Source of the DNA: Desertifilum tharense IPPAS B-1220
GTDB lineage: Bacteria > Cyanobacteriota > Cyanobacteriia > Cyanobacteriales > Desertifilaceae
Length of the DNA: 64,000 nucleotides
Direction of reading: 5' to 3'
NCBI RefSeq assembly: GCF_001746915.1
Contig: NZ_MJGC01000032.1
Span: 1-64,000, forward strand
The notes below the pieces were generated by a model that did not search any database, was not told the DNA's origin, and was given only the letters and a program-made list of their open reading frames with translations. A program made the position numbers and the translations under genes. Numbering within the stretch: position 1 is the first letter of the stretch; each line of letters opens with the position of its first letter. Below are positions 49,114 through 57,678 of this stretch, in pieces.

Positions 49114-49289
49114 AGGCGCTTCGCTTGCTAAAAAGGATAAGTTAGAGGTGTTGGGTGCAACTGTTGTTGCAATCCTCAACAGATTAACACGATCTGTTAT
49201 GGCTGTAGCCAGAAAAGATTATCCTGACGGGGTTTTCCTTGAACCCTTGGCTATATTGATTTTAAAGGTTGTTGCGAGGATTGGGGCTT

Positions 49290-49991
49290 ATGGTCAGTTA
49301 TCTCGATCGAAATCAAGCGTCTTCCTTCACTTTACCGCCTCTGGAAAATGGCGATCGCCTAACCCGCGCCGAGTTTGAAAAGCGCTACCACGCCATGACT
49401 CATACTAAAAAGGCGGAACTTATCGAAGGAGTGGTTTATATGCCCTCACCTTTACGTCATCAACGTCACGGAAGACCCCATAGTGCAATTATTACCTGGT
49501 TAGGAGTATATCGAGCCGCTACTCCCGGTGTAGATTTATCAGATAATGCTACAGTTCGCTTAGATTTTGATAATGAACCTCAACCCGATGCGCTGCTGAG
49601 AATTGATAGAGGCGGACAATCAATGATTAGCGAAGATGATTATATTGAAGGTGCGCCAGAATTGATTGCAGAAATTGCTGCGAGTACCGTTTCTTACGAT
49701 TTACATGAGAAACTTCGGGTCTATCGTCGCAATCAAGTTCAAGAATACCTGGTTTGGCGAACTTATGACCAACAGTTAGATTGGTTTCGCTTAAGTAATG
49801 AAGAGTATGTCCGCCTAGAACCCAATGCAGAGGGCGTAATTTGTTCTCAGGTATTTCCGGGTTTATGGTTGGCTGTCTCTGCTTTGTTAGAAGATAACTT
49901 GGCGGAAGTTCTCGCTACTTTACAGCACGGTTTACAGACAGCCGAACATCAAGCTTTTGTAGAACAGTTAAAAAGCCGACGCTTAGGCTAA
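49290..49991 (+). CDS. Uma2 family protein (DUF820, PD-(D/E)XK-like)
   Basis: This protein of about 233 residues belongs to the large cyanobacterial Uma2 family, whose fold is that of restriction-type endonucleases. Conserved parts are ELIEGVVY, the Asp of QPDALLRI, and IAEIAASTVSYDLHEKLRVY followed by EYLVW. The function of the family is unknown. ATG at 49,290 is preferred to TTG at 49,269. It is divergent from smc and is followed by a second Uma2 gene 31 bases downstream. Confidence 0.9.
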   Translation: MVSYLDRNQASSFTLPPLENGDRLTRAEFEKRYHAMTHTKKAELIEGVVYMPSPLRHQRHGRPHSAIITWLGVYRAATPGVDLSDNATVRLDFDNEPQPDALLRIDRGGQSMISEDDYIEGAPELIAEIAASTVSYDLHEKLRVYRRNQVQEYLVWRTYDQQLDWFRLSNEEYVRLEPNAEGVICSQVFPGLWLAVSALLEDNLAEVLATLQHGLQTAEHQAFVEQLKSRRLG

Positions 49992-50022
49992 GATAATTCA
50001 ATATTATAGGAATAAAACAACG

Positions 50023-50604
50023 ATGATTGCTCAGACTGAAAATAAAATCTATACTCTTGAAGAATATCTAGAATTAGAGATTGCGTCTGAACTTCGCAAT
50101 GAATATCGCAATGGAGAAATTATTCCGATGACTGGTGGAACGCCTAACCATAATGATATTTCGGGTAACTTGTATATTTTACTGAAAACTGCTCTAAAAG
50201 GGAAAAACTACCGGACGTTCCATGTGGATCAACGGCTTTGGATTCCTGCGACTAGCATCTATACTTATCCTGATGTTATGGTATCTGCCAAGCCGTTAGA
50301 ATTTCAACCTGGGCGCAAAGATACGATTGTGCACCCTTGTTTTATTGGAGAGGTTTTATCGAAGTCTACTCAAAATTACGACCGCAGTGAAAAGTTTGCT
50401 GCGTATCGGACTATTTCCACATTTCAAGAATATCTTTTAATCGACCAATATCGGATTCATGTTGAACATTATGTAAAAACGGGAGCCAATCAGTGGATTT
50501 TTTCAGAATACGACGACTCTAATATTACTTTATCTTTGAATGCCTTTGAATCTCAAGTAACCATTGCTGATATTTATGAAAATATTGATTTCACAAACTC
50601 ATAA
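50023..50604 (+). CDS. Uma2 family protein (second copy)
   Basis: This 193-residue protein has the same fold as its neighbour but is distant in sequence: YLELEIASELRNEYRNGEI, YPDVMV with the acidic residue, IGEVLSKSTQNYDRSEKF and EYLLID. It ends next to the convergent DUF29 gene with no gap. Confidence 0.9.
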   Translation: MIAQTENKIYTLEEYLELEIASELRNEYRNGEIIPMTGGTPNHNDISGNLYILLKTALKGKNYRTFHVDQRLWIPATSIYTYPDVMVSAKPLEFQPGRKDTIVHPCFIGEVLSKSTQNYDRSEKFAAYRTISTFQEYLLIDQYRIHVEHYVKTGANQWIFSEYDDSNITLSLNAFESQVTIADIYENIDFTNS

Positions 50605-51069
50605 TTAGAGAAAATTAGGCAAATAATCTTCGCTTAAAGCTTCTTCAGGGGTAAAGGGAGAATCTACCGAGAAAGTATCCAAAGATAAACCCGTTTCATC
50701 CGCAGCCAGTTCTCTTGCATCTTGATAGCTTTCCGCAAATATATCCAGATAGTAAGGTTTTAAACTTGGACTATCTTCAAGTAAGTCTATAATTCGTTTT
50801 CTATGTTCGCGAATCGTGAAGCGCCAGCTATTTGTTTGTTTCTCTGCTTGATATTGCCATTTCAGTAAATGCATTAAAAGAATTCTTAAATTACTTTTCA
50901 AGGCTTGTTTTTCTTTCCTTGCAATTCCTTCAATTTCTTCGATTAAGTTATCTATATCAATTACGGTAAAATCTCCCTGACGTAAAAGCTGTGCTGTGAC
51001 TGCTAACCACAGGTGAAAATCTGTTTCATACAGAATTTTATGAGAATTAACAGATAATTGAGGATGCAT
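50605..51069 (-). CDS. DUF29 family protein
   Basis: This protein of about 154 residues begins at ATG 51,069 (MHPQLSVNSHKIL); an upstream in-frame start at 51,123 would add 18 unusual residues. LYETDFHLWL, IDNLIEEIEGIARKEK and LLMHLLKWQYQ are typical of DUF29, a cyanobacteria-enriched helical family of unknown function. It is divergent from the cysteine hydrolase gene. Confidence 0.9.
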   Translation of the reverse strand: MHPQLSVNSHKILYETDFHLWLAVTAQLLRQGDFTVIDIDNLIEEIEGIARKEKQALKSNLRILLMHLLKWQYQAEKQTNSWRFTIREHRKRIIDLLEDSPSLKPYYLDIFAESYQDARELAADETGLSLDTFSVDSPFTPEEALSEDYLPNFL

Positions 51070-51159
51070 AGTTAGGGGTGCAAATTTATAAATTCTTTGA
51101 GTTCTGGCTAGCGGCAATCGCACTATGGGGAGGTTACACTACATTTAGGCGATCGCATT

Positions 51160-52242
51160 ATGCCAACTCATTCTATCCAACGGGTATCCGTTATGACTCC
51201 CCAAACGATAACTCAACTCCCCATCCCCCCTCATTTTCAACCCGAAACAGTGAGTAAGGTTTGGCGGGTTCCATATCAAGAAAGGGCGAAAGAGGCGAAA
51301 ATTTGGGCGCAACAACACCATATTTCACCCGCCAGCGAAGATACCACGCGAATCTGCTTATTGTTAATTGATGTTCAGAATACCTTTTGCATCCCAGAAT
51401 TTGAGCTATTTGTAGGGGGACGTTCTGGGGTTGGGGCAGTTGAAGACAATGCCCGACTATGCCAATTTCTATACCACAATTTAGGTAGGATTACAAGTAT
51501 TTGCCCAACAATGGACACCCATACAGCAATGCAAATCTTTCATCCGGTGTTCTGGGTAAATGAGGCTGGCGAACATCCCCAATCGCTAACGGTGATTACA
51601 GAAGCGGATGTGCAACAAGGGGTATGGAAAGTGAATAGTGCGATCGCCTTTAGCATAGCAGGCGATAAGAGATCCGAACTAGAACCGCACGCCCACCATT
51701 ATGTCAGCCGACTCAGTAACGGCGGGAAATATCCCCTAATTATCTGGCCGTATCACTCCATGTTAGGCGGTATTGGTCATGCCCTTGTCTCAGCGGTGGA
51801 AGAAGCGCTATTTTTCCATAATATCGCCCGCAATAGCCAAACCCGCTTTGAAGTTAAAGGTTCCAATCCCCTGACGGAAAACTATTCTGTCCTTAGCCCT
51901 GAAGTATTGGATAATGCTAGAGGAGATGCGATCGCCCACAAGAATACCAGCCTGATTGAAAAACTCCTAGAATACGATGCACTCATCATTGCCGGACAAG
52001 CCAAAAGCCACTGCGTCGCCTGGACGATTGAAGACCTACTGACCGAAATTCAGGCTAAAGATCCGCAACTGGCAAAGAAAGTCTATCTCTTAGAAGATTG
52101 TACCTCCCCGGTCGTTGTCCCCGATGTTGTAGACTTTACCGAACAGGCCGATACAGCCTTTCAACGCTTTGCAGACGCCGGAATGCAAATTGTACAATCC
52201 ACTCAGCCCTTAGAGACTTGGCCCGGTCTGTTTGCCCGTTAA
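51160..52242 (+). CDS. Isochorismatase-like cysteine hydrolase
   Basis: This 360-residue protein has the isochorismatase/nicotinamidase fold: a catalytic Asp in LLLIDVQNTFC, a conserved cis-peptide loop region and a nucleophilic Cys in IAGQAKSHCVAW. It is longer than typical nicotinamidases (about 200 residues), with an N-terminal extension of about 60 residues and an insert in the middle. The substrate is not evident. It is far from the NRPS genes and has no dihydroxybenzoate partners, so a siderophore role is not supported. An alternative start is ATG at 51,193. Confidence 0.88.
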   Translation: MPTHSIQRVSVMTPQTITQLPIPPHFQPETVSKVWRVPYQERAKEAKIWAQQHHISPASEDTTRICLLLIDVQNTFCIPEFELFVGGRSGVGAVEDNARLCQFLYHNLGRITSICPTMDTHTAMQIFHPVFWVNEAGEHPQSLTVITEADVQQGVWKVNSAIAFSIAGDKRSELEPHAHHYVSRLSNGGKYPLIIWPYHSMLGGIGHALVSAVEEALFFHNIARNSQTRFEVKGSNPLTENYSVLSPEVLDNARGDAIAHKNTSLIEKLLEYDALIIAGQAKSHCVAWTIEDLLTEIQAKDPQLAKKVYLLEDCTSPVVVPDVVDFTEQADTAFQRFADAGMQIVQSTQPLETWPGLFAR

Positions 52243-52260
52243 AATAAAATCAATACTCTT

Positions 52261-52301
52261 GAGATAGCCGCGATTATCCCTTGCTACGCCTTGGCTATCT
52301 C
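52261..52301. repeat. Perfect 9-bp inverted repeat after the hydrolase gene
   Basis: GAGATAGCC at 52,261-52,269 pairs with GGCTATCTC at 52,293-52,301, leaving a 23-base loop. It lies 18 bases after the hydrolase stop. There is no T-run after it, so it is at best an RNA-stabilising or weak termination hairpin. Confidence 0.6.
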
Positions 52302-52349
52302 ACCCCAGTTAATGAGATACAAGCCAGTCTAACGTCTACTTTCCCCTAA

Positions 52350-52435
52350 TTGACTGACAATCAAGATAGGCGCGTAGGTTGGGTTGAGGTACGAAACCCA
52401 ACACAACCCTGGCTTTCAACAGTTTTGTCAGTCAA
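52350..52435. mobile_element. Candidate 86-bp miniature inverted-repeat element
   Basis: The ends TTGACTGACAA (52,350-52,360) and TTGTCAGTCAA (52,425-52,435) are perfect 11-bp inverted repeats. Inside lies a second palindrome, GTTGGGTT at about 52,377 and AACCCAAC at about 52,395. This nested form fits a MITE or a folded intergenic repeat. No target-site duplication is obvious and only one copy is visible here. Confidence 0.55.
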
Positions 52436-52752
52436 TCAGGCTTTCCTAGAGGGCGATGATTTCTGCATCCTCTTGAAAGACTTCCAACGTCAGCCTTCCT
52501 CAACCCAGAATAGCTGCCGCATCCCCCAGTCAAAATAGTCCAAAACTTCTCTAGCATTCAGCATAGAGCGCTTTTGGCTAGCTTATGTATGATTAGATAC
52601 TAATTTTTCTCAGTCTCAGAGTGTTACGTTTGAATGATAACTCAGTTATCTTAGTATTACAGAGATTATCGGAGGTTGCGTATCCCTTCGCAATCAAGAC
52701 AGGTCGTTCCTCCGCAGTCGCCGCCTAAAAACCTCTATACGAGTACAAATCT

Positions 52753-53583
52753 ATGTTAGAGCCTGGAACCATTATCCACCAACACTATAAGATTATTCAA
52801 CGTCTTGGGGAGTCAAAGGGAAAAGGGGTGGAAACTTACCTTGCTAAAAATCTTAAACTATCTCCGCCCGATCGATGTGTAATTAAGCGATTGATTTTGC
52901 TCCACGGATATGAGCAACGAAAAACGGTACGACGCTTATTTTTAAAAGAAGTTGAGGTGCTTAAAAATTTAGGACAGCATCCCCAAATTCCTAAACTTAT
53001 TGATTTTTTTGAAGAAAATCAAGATTCATTTTTAATTCTTGAATATATTAAAGGACATGAATTAGTCCAAGAGCTATCACCCCAAAAAATCTGGTCAGAA
53101 ATTCAAGTCATGAAACTGCTTGATGAGGTTCTTCAGGTCTTGAGTTTTGTTCACGATAGTCAAATTATACATCGCGATATTAAACCTGAAAACTTAATTA
53201 GACAAACCCCTGAAAATTTGCTTTGTTTAATTGATTTTGGCTCTGTTAAAGAAGTAACAACGAGTATTACTAATGAACAAGGAGAGATTATTTCAACGGT
53301 ACGTATCGGTACCTGGGGTTATATGCCAAAAGAGCAAGCCAGCGGTACCCCCTACTTTAGTAGCGATTTATATGCGGTGGGGATGATTGCAGTTCAAGCT
53401 TTAACGGGTTTGCATCCCCTAGATTTACATCCTCATCCCCAAACTCTAGAAATAATGTGGCGAGAACGTGCTAAAGTTAGCGAAAAATTTGCTAATTTTA
53501 TTGATAAAATGATTCGTTTCGATTTTCGTCATCGCTATCGATCTGCGCGGGAAGCATTGCAAGATTTATCGGCTTTGAGCTAA
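52753..53583 (+). CDS. Serine/threonine protein kinase
   Basis: This 276-residue protein is a minimal Hanks-type kinase domain. The ATP lysine is in CVIKRL, the catalytic loop is HRDIKPENLI, DFG is intact in LIDFGSV, and GTWGYMPKEQ ends the activation segment. The glycine-rich loop is irregular (LGESKGKGVE). No membrane helix or sensory domain is present. A second kinase gene follows after 19 bases in the same direction, so the two are probably co-transcribed. Confidence 0.92.
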   Translation: MLEPGTIIHQHYKIIQRLGESKGKGVETYLAKNLKLSPPDRCVIKRLILLHGYEQRKTVRRLFLKEVEVLKNLGQHPQIPKLIDFFEENQDSFLILEYIKGHELVQELSPQKIWSEIQVMKLLDEVLQVLSFVHDSQIIHRDIKPENLIRQTPENLLCLIDFGSVKEVTTSITNEQGEIISTVRIGTWGYMPKEQASGTPYFSSDLYAVGMIAVQALTGLHPLDLHPHPQTLEIMWRERAKVSEKFANFIDKMIRFDFRHRYRSAREALQDLSALS

Positions 53584-53602
53584 TTACAATCATAGTATCA
53601 TA

Positions 53603-56332
53603 ATGAAACGAAAAATACTTCAAGGGCGCTATCTATACCATATTTTTGAAGAAATCGGTTCGGGCGGAGCAAGTATTGTTTACAAAGCAAGTTATGAGGA
53701 TAGAGATTCAAATACACAAATTTGTGCTATCAAAAAGCTAAAAAATAATCCGGCTTGTAATCATAGCGAACCCTTGCCTACCGAAGAAATTGAAAAACGC
53801 TTCAGGCTAGAGGTTAAAGCACTTAAAAAGCTAACTAAAAATCCACAAATACCTAATATAATCGACTATTTCAAAAAGCGCAATAATTTTTATATTGTTT
53901 TAGAATTTATTGAGGGAATTATTCTGAATGAAGACTTAATGCCAGAACAACCTTGGGATGAAATCAAGGCAATTCTTTTTCTGGAAGATACTTTAAAGAC
54001 ATTAAGCTGTATTCATCAATTTAATTTTATTCATCGAGACATTAATCCTAAGAATATTATTAAACGAAAAAAAGATAACAAAATGGTAGTTATTGATTTT
54101 GGGTATGTTTATGCAGTCGATAAACCTGACCAATGTTCGCTTCCAATACCCAGAGATACAGTAAGAATTCAAGCTTTTGGCTATACTCCTAGTGAAGTTG
54201 CTTTTGGTCAACCTCAAGTCAGTAGCGATATCTATTCTATTGGAACAATTGCTATTCAGGCTTTGACGGGCATGAAGATAGAACAGTTAATACAAGAACG
54301 AAAACAAAATAAAGATAAAAACGAATTAGTTTTACGTCGCTTATTGCCTAATCTTAATCTAGAAATTCTCCATATTTTAGATAAAATGGTTCGTTATGAT
54401 TGTCGCTATCGCTATCAATCAGTAACAGAAGTTTTAGAAGAGATTTATGATACTGAAATTTATAGAAATTATGAAAATTCTCGGTATTTAGGTAAATACT
54501 TAATTCTTCAGCCTTTAAGCAGTACCGACAGTGCCGCTTATTGTACTACGTTACTTTGTACTCTTAAATCTAATCCAGATGGAGAAAGGTTTGTTGTTAA
54601 AGAAGTGACACCTGTTCTAGATAGCCTAGAACAAAGGCAACTGGCAAAAAATTTATTGAATCCTATTATTAATAAATTGCACGAGCTTAAAGATCGAGAT
54701 ATGTATCCTAAGTTTATTGAATGCTTTGAATTTAATAAGAAGTTTTATTTTGTTCAAAAATTTGTATCAGGAACAACAGTTGGCGAGGAGCTTATACCGG
54801 GTACGCCTTGGAAAACAGAAAAGGTGTATAACTTGGTTAGAGAAACTTTGAAGATTCTGGAAAAACTTCATCAAGAAAATATAAAACATTTAGGAATTAA
54901 CCCTTATAATTTAATTCGCAGAGTTAATGATAACAAACTGGTTTTAGTTGATTTTCCAGAAATTAATGCGATTAAACAAAAGTTGTCTGCCTCTCAAAAC
55001 CCGTTAATTAGTGCTTCTGGTTCTGTGGACTATATAGCACCCGAACAACGAATGGGCAATCCGTCTTTGAGTAGCGATGTTTATGCTGTGGGATTAATCG
55101 GCTTACAAGCTTTAACCGGCTTGAAGGCACGAGTTATCATTGGCTTAGAGAACGATGATAAAAAAGTGAATTCCGATCTGAGACATGAACTCGATCGAAT
55201 GATTTCTCCCAGTTCAGACAATGAATATTGTTCTGCTAGCAAAGCTTTGGAACAAATTAATAATTTAGAGAAAACTTGGACGAAAGAGGCGTTTAGATAT
55301 CTCTGTAAAAATGAGTTTGCAAAAGCTGTGGAAGCTTACGATAAAATTTTGGCTGAAATGCCTGATTTTTATCGGATTTGGTATAAACGAGGCCATGCTT
55401 TTGAAAAATGGGGCGATTCGCAAAGCGTTAGCGCAGCTTTTCGTATAAATCCCTGCGGGAATCATACTCGCGACGCAGCCGAAAAACAGGCACATTACGA
55501 AGAGGCGATCGCATCTTTTCAAAAGACATTAGAAATTCAACCCAGTTACTTCAAAGCATTGCAAGGTTTAGCAAGGGTTTATTTTAAAATGAATGATTAT
55601 CAGCAAGCATTTCAATACTACGAAGCATCTGCAAAAATGAATCCAGATCCTTATAAAGATTGGTCTCGACAAGCTGAAGTTCTATTAAGTGCCAAGCGAT
55701 ATCCAGAAGCAGTTGAACTTTATGAAAAAACCTTGTCATTTTTAACCCATTCTTCGCCCCTTCTCAGGGAGTCCTCCATTTTGGGTTATGTTTATAGGTC
55801 TTGGTATGGGAAAGCAGAAGGCCTCTATGCATTAGGGCGCTATGAAGAGGCTAAGGAATCTTACCATCAGGCGTGTTTGTTAAGACCGGGTTATCCAAAA
55901 TACGAATGTGGCTATGCTAACGCGTTGTTTAAGCTGGGTGAATATTCTGAAGCAGAAAAGGCTTATTGTAATGCCTTAAAACGCGATCCTCGATATCCAG
56001 AAGCCTTTTATGGCTTAGGTCGAGTTATGGAAGAGTTTGGTGAATACCGAAAAGCGATTGATTATTCTAAAAAAGCTTGTGCCATTAAAGATCGAGAAAA
56101 TGTCCCCTATTTAGAGGCTTGGCATCGACAAGGGGTAGTTTTAGAAAAAATGCGCTGTTCTACCCAAGCATTTGCAATTTATCGACAAATTCTAAAACTT
56201 CATCCCGACTATCAACCCGCCCTAGAAAGTTGTCAAAAAATGAGACAAAGACAACGCTTTAATGCTTTACCCAGGTGGGTGAGAGCAATTGTTAATCTGT
56301 TCCGAGGAGTCTTGAGACGCCAACCTCAGTAA
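53603..56332 (+). CDS. Ser/Thr kinase with a second degenerate kinase domain and TPR repeats
   Basis: The protein has 909 residues. Domain 1 (about 8-285) has IGSGGASIVYKA, CAIKKL, HRDINPKNI and VIDFG; the usual Lys of the catalytic loop is Asn. Domain 2 (about 295-555) has kept the fold and the YIAPEQR region, but HRD has become HLG and DFG has become DFP, so it lacks the catalytic Asp and is a pseudokinase. From about 560 onward there are TPR-like helical repeats (AVEAYDKILAEMPD, AIASFQKTLEIQPS, AEKAYCNALKRDPR). The tail is basic (RLFRGVLRRQ-like). The paired active/pseudokinase layout suggests allosteric control or scaffolding. The upstream single-domain kinase may be a partner. Confidence 0.92.
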   Translation: MKRKILQGRYLYHIFEEIGSGGASIVYKASYEDRDSNTQICAIKKLKNNPACNHSEPLPTEEIEKRFRLEVKALKKLTKNPQIPNIIDYFKKRNNFYIVLEFIEGIILNEDLMPEQPWDEIKAILFLEDTLKTLSCIHQFNFIHRDINPKNIIKRKKDNKMVVIDFGYVYAVDKPDQCSLPIPRDTVRIQAFGYTPSEVAFGQPQVSSDIYSIGTIAIQALTGMKIEQLIQERKQNKDKNELVLRRLLPNLNLEILHILDKMVRYDCRYRYQSVTEVLEEIYDTEIYRNYENSRYLGKYLILQPLSSTDSAAYCTTLLCTLKSNPDGERFVVKEVTPVLDSLEQRQLAKNLLNPIINKLHELKDRDMYPKFIECFEFNKKFYFVQKFVSGTTVGEELIPGTPWKTEKVYNLVRETLKILEKLHQENIKHLGINPYNLIRRVNDNKLVLVDFPEINAIKQKLSASQNPLISASGSVDYIAPEQRMGNPSLSSDVYAVGLIGLQALTGLKARVIIGLENDDKKVNSDLRHELDRMISPSSDNEYCSASKALEQINNLEKTWTKEAFRYLCKNEFAKAVEAYDKILAEMPDFYRIWYKRGHAFEKWGDSQSVSAAFRINPCGNHTRDAAEKQAHYEEAIASFQKTLEIQPSYFKALQGLARVYFKMNDYQQAFQYYEASAKMNPDPYKDWSRQAEVLLSAKRYPEAVELYEKTLSFLTHSSPLLRESSILGYVYRSWYGKAEGLYALGRYEEAKESYHQACLLRPGYPKYECGYANALFKLGEYSEAEKAYCNALKRDPRYPEAFYGLGRVMEEFGEYRKAIDYSKKACAIKDRENVPYLEAWHRQGVVLEKMRCSTQAFAIYRQILKLHPDYQPALESCQKMRQRQRFNALPRWVRAIVNLFRGVLRRQPQ

Positions 56333-56371
56333 CAACATTCTTTATGGGGGAAGAAACCTCAAGCTATAGTA

Positions 56372-56403
56372 AAACCCAAATCTCACGACTTGGGTTTCTT
56401 TTT
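56372..56403 (+). terminator. Rho-independent terminator after the TPR kinase
   Basis: AAACCCAA (56,372-56,379) and TTGGGTTT (56,390-56,397) form an 8-bp stem with a short loop, followed by CTTTTT. It lies 40 bases after the kinase stop and before the convergent PEP-CTERM gene. Confidence 0.85.
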
Positions 56404-56444
56404 CCTATTTGTTCTCAGCCAGGGTTGTACCAGAGGGGTTGATT

Positions 56445-57413
56445 TTATAGCATTGCTTGCAGTTTGCGGCGTTTTTTCCGAGTCGTCCAAGTTAAACCAG
56501 CTAAAACACCAAAACCTAGTAGGGTAGAGGGTTCTGGGGTTTCTTTGGAGGCTACCAGGTCGCCAGTGAGCGCGATCGCATCATTGTTACACTCTAAAAA
56601 TAAGGTGCTGTAAAAGTTACCTGCTGGTAGTAGCGATTTCTCAAACCAGAACCCAAAGGTTTCGCTTCCCGTAGCGGGTAAGTAGCCTAAGTCAAAACCC
56701 GCAGCCGCAAGTTCCGTAGAATTGACTAGGGTAATATCGCCAATTCTGTTCCCAGTTGCAATCACATTAGGAACGAGGGTATGGGGTTGACTGTAGAGAC
56801 CGGGGGTTGTATAAGGTGCATAATAAGGATCGTTCCAAGCTAAATCGCCCATTGCAGCCTCTAGTCCCAGATGTTCTTGAATACCATATATATTATGGTT
56901 GCCGAGATTAGACCAACCTCCATTGAGATGTACGACGCTGGTGGCTTGGACATTTTCATAAACGCCAATTGAAGGTGCATGAGAATCATTTGTACCTGCA
57001 AAACGAATCCCAAATAAACTCGCACTATCATTGGCGGCTTTGAAGTTTCCTAAACCAGAGAAGTCAAAGAATAAATCTCCCCAGCCAATATTGCCATTAC
57101 TGATGCGATACCCACCCACCGTGTCACCCACATTATTACCGCCGATGGGGAGATTTGCATTTAAACCCACCCAGATGCGGTTATTCTGCACATCATCTTT
57201 GATAGCCATGCCGTAGATTTCGTAGATGGTACCCCCGATCAGGAGACCATTGCCACCATCGCTAGCTAAACTATCGTAGCTTGGATCGATGGCGTAGTTC
57301 CAACCGTTATGGAGGGTTCCAGCTAAAGCGGATTGAGAAAAGGCGAGGCTAAATAGGAGGGTAGCGGAGGTTAAGGTCGCTTGTAGAAGAGGGGATTGCG
57401 GAATTCTCATCAT
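56445..57413 (-). CDS. PEP-CTERM sorted surface/exported protein
   Basis: The protein has 322 residues. The N-terminus is a signal peptide (hydrophobic LLQATLTSATLLFSLAFS, cleavage likely after SALA). The C-terminus has the sorting signal TPEPSTLLGFGVLAGLTW followed by a basic stop (RKKRRK), which is recognised by exosortase. The mature part is Gly- and Asn-rich and probably beta-structured, resembling the XDD-type exosortase-dependent surface proteins. The protein is probably exported to the cell surface or matrix. Exosortase itself is not in this window. Confidence 0.92.
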   Translation of the reverse strand: MMRIPQSPLLQATLTSATLLFSLAFSQSALAGTLHNGWNYAIDPSYDSLASDGGNGLLIGGTIYEIYGMAIKDDVQNNRIWVGLNANLPIGGNNVGDTVGGYRISNGNIGWGDLFFDFSGLGNFKAANDSASLFGIRFAGTNDSHAPSIGVYENVQATSVVHLNGGWSNLGNHNIYGIQEHLGLEAAMGDLAWNDPYYAPYTTPGLYSQPHTLVPNVIATGNRIGDITLVNSTELAAAGFDLGYLPATGSETFGFWFEKSLLPAGNFYSTLFLECNNDAIALTGDLVASKETPEPSTLLGFGVLAGLTWTTRKKRRKLQAML

Positions 57414-57678
57414 TTGTCGTGAAGTTTAGGTTTGTAGGGGAAAGTCGTTAGGTTCTAAGCCTTACAACGTTTAGGGAAGAGTGCCACTGTCGGGATGGCG
57501 ATCGCAATTCCTCAACAATCTTGCCGAGGTTAAAAAGATTGCTCAGTAGTTTACCGTGACTTTTAGGATAAAAACTCTGATTAGCTCTGTACTTTACACA
57601 ATCTTTAAAGGAACCCTCGGAAAAGAGAAGGAATCAGTAGACTAAAGAAACATCCGTACCAAGGACAATCGGTTGCCC

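Larger units (their letters stand above)
52243..52752. other. 510-base region without a convincing gene
   Basis: The stretch lies between the cysteine hydrolase and the first kinase. It contains an inverted repeat at 52,261-52,301 and an 86-base element with terminal inverted repeats at 52,350-52,435. A 62-codon frame that starts within the element has no coding support. The final 200 bases presumably hold the promoter of the kinase genes, but no clear -35/-10 pair could be fixed. Confidence 0.75.

Noticed and set aside
39600-52242. Isochorismate synthase plus isochorismatase-like hydrolase as a siderophore pathway with the NRPSs
   Set aside because: menF is divergent from menA and fits phylloquinone synthesis. 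The hydrolase is 10 kb away, unusually long, and has no dihydroxybenzoate dehydrogenase or ligase partner.
52350-52538. 62-codon reading frame
   Set aside because: It begins inside the inverted-repeat element, has no ribosome binding site and no recognisable protein features.
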